From JBCCTX01 sp964652565 (lineage in GTDB: Bacteria > Bacteroidota > Bacteroidia > J057): a stretch of 64,000 nucleotides of DNA. The stretch covers positions 10,905-74,904 of the forward strand of contig CAZZEC010000007.1 in the NCBI GenBank assembly GCA_964652565.1, given 5' to 3'. This document shows positions 63,918 through 64,000 of the stretch, in pieces. The translations under genes and the position numbers were made by a program. Every line of letters begins with the position of its first letter. Positions within the stretch are counted from its first letter, which is position 1. Under the pieces are notes generated by a model, which saw nothing but the letters and a program-made list of their open reading frames with translations, searched no databases and was not told the origin of the DNA.

Positions 63918-64000
63918 AGGGCAAACGCACTAAAATCATTAACAGCTGCTAGTCAGCAGCTTAAGTTTATTCAATATATAAATATTTTAATCATAATTAA
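63918..64000. mobile_element. MITE-like element, copy A, cut by window edge
   Basis: This stretch starts with AGGGCAAACGCACTAAAATC, the same terminal sequence as copy B's right end, and continues 83 nt without gap at about 83% identity (14 differences, mostly transitions). It has a perfect hairpin (AGCTGCT / AGCAGCT). It begins 22 bp upstream of the MATE start. The far end lies outside the window; if mobile, an AGAAAACAAGC repeat, matching 63907-63917, should follow near 64040. Confidence 0.6.

Overview
The window looks like a scaffold from a marine, polysaccharide-degrading member of the Bacteroidota (Cytophagales/Saprospirales-type; rank below phylum is inference). The evidence is two SusC/SusD outer-membrane pairs, a FecI-type sigma factor with a FecR anti-sigma factor, three formylglycine sulfatases, many lipoproteins and Tat-type leaders of the form RRTFIKQ/RRTFLQN, PVC-type cytochrome c fusions, AT-rich intergenic DNA and few Shine-Dalgarno sites. 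A 100-N scaffold gap at 28125-28224 shows a draft assembly. No rRNA, tRNA, CRISPR array or transposase gene was recognised.

Region 1 (1-6701) is a tightly overlapping six-gene operon entering from the left edge: a radical SAM/SPASM maturase (5' end outside the window), a TPR protein with an unrecognised N-terminal domain, a GT1-like glycosyltransferase, a VAO-type flavoprotein oxidase, a JmjC/cupin oxygenase and a stand-alone C39 (double-glycine leader) peptidase. Together they read as a ribosomally made, heavily modified peptide (RiPP) pathway. No precursor or transporter is visible, so both would have to lie upstream. This is the best candidate for an undescribed system here.

Region 2 (6706-31858) holds a SusC/SusD pair whose SusC has a single in-frame TAA, a penicillin-acylase-type hydrolase, a CehA/McbA-type PHP hydrolase, a frameshifted FG-GAP lipoprotein, an SMP-30-like propeller lipoprotein, a DUF2007-type protein, and an operon of DMFase-like protein, PVC-type cytochrome and exported TIM-barrel isomerase. 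Two sulfatases, an M14 carboxypeptidase and an esterase follow.

Region 3 (32086-48770) is a polysaccharide utilisation locus with its accessory genes. A sigma/anti-sigma pair, an STN-containing SusC, SusD and a heparinase II/III-type lyase run rightward. A GH140-like (DUF4038) hydrolase, an exported mannonate-dehydratase-like protein, a sulfatase and a Crp/Fnr-like regulator run leftward. An anionic (uronate/sulfate) polysaccharide is the likely substrate.

Region 4 (49048-51971) is a visibly AT-richer three-gene island: an arylsulfotransferase-like propeller, a 53-residue membrane protein and a membrane-anchored PAPS-type sulfotransferase.

Region 5 (51990-64000) has a TolB/amidohydrolase fusion, a very large dehydrogenase/cytochrome/PA14 fusion, an SDR, a CE6-like esterase, an isochorismatase-ThuA fusion and a MATE exporter. 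The last two genes are each preceded by a copy of a small non-coding element. One copy is 123 bp with imperfect terminal inverted repeats and a flush 11-bp direct repeat, like a MITE. A second repeat family, rich in GACGAC, follows stop codons at four loci in regions 3-5.
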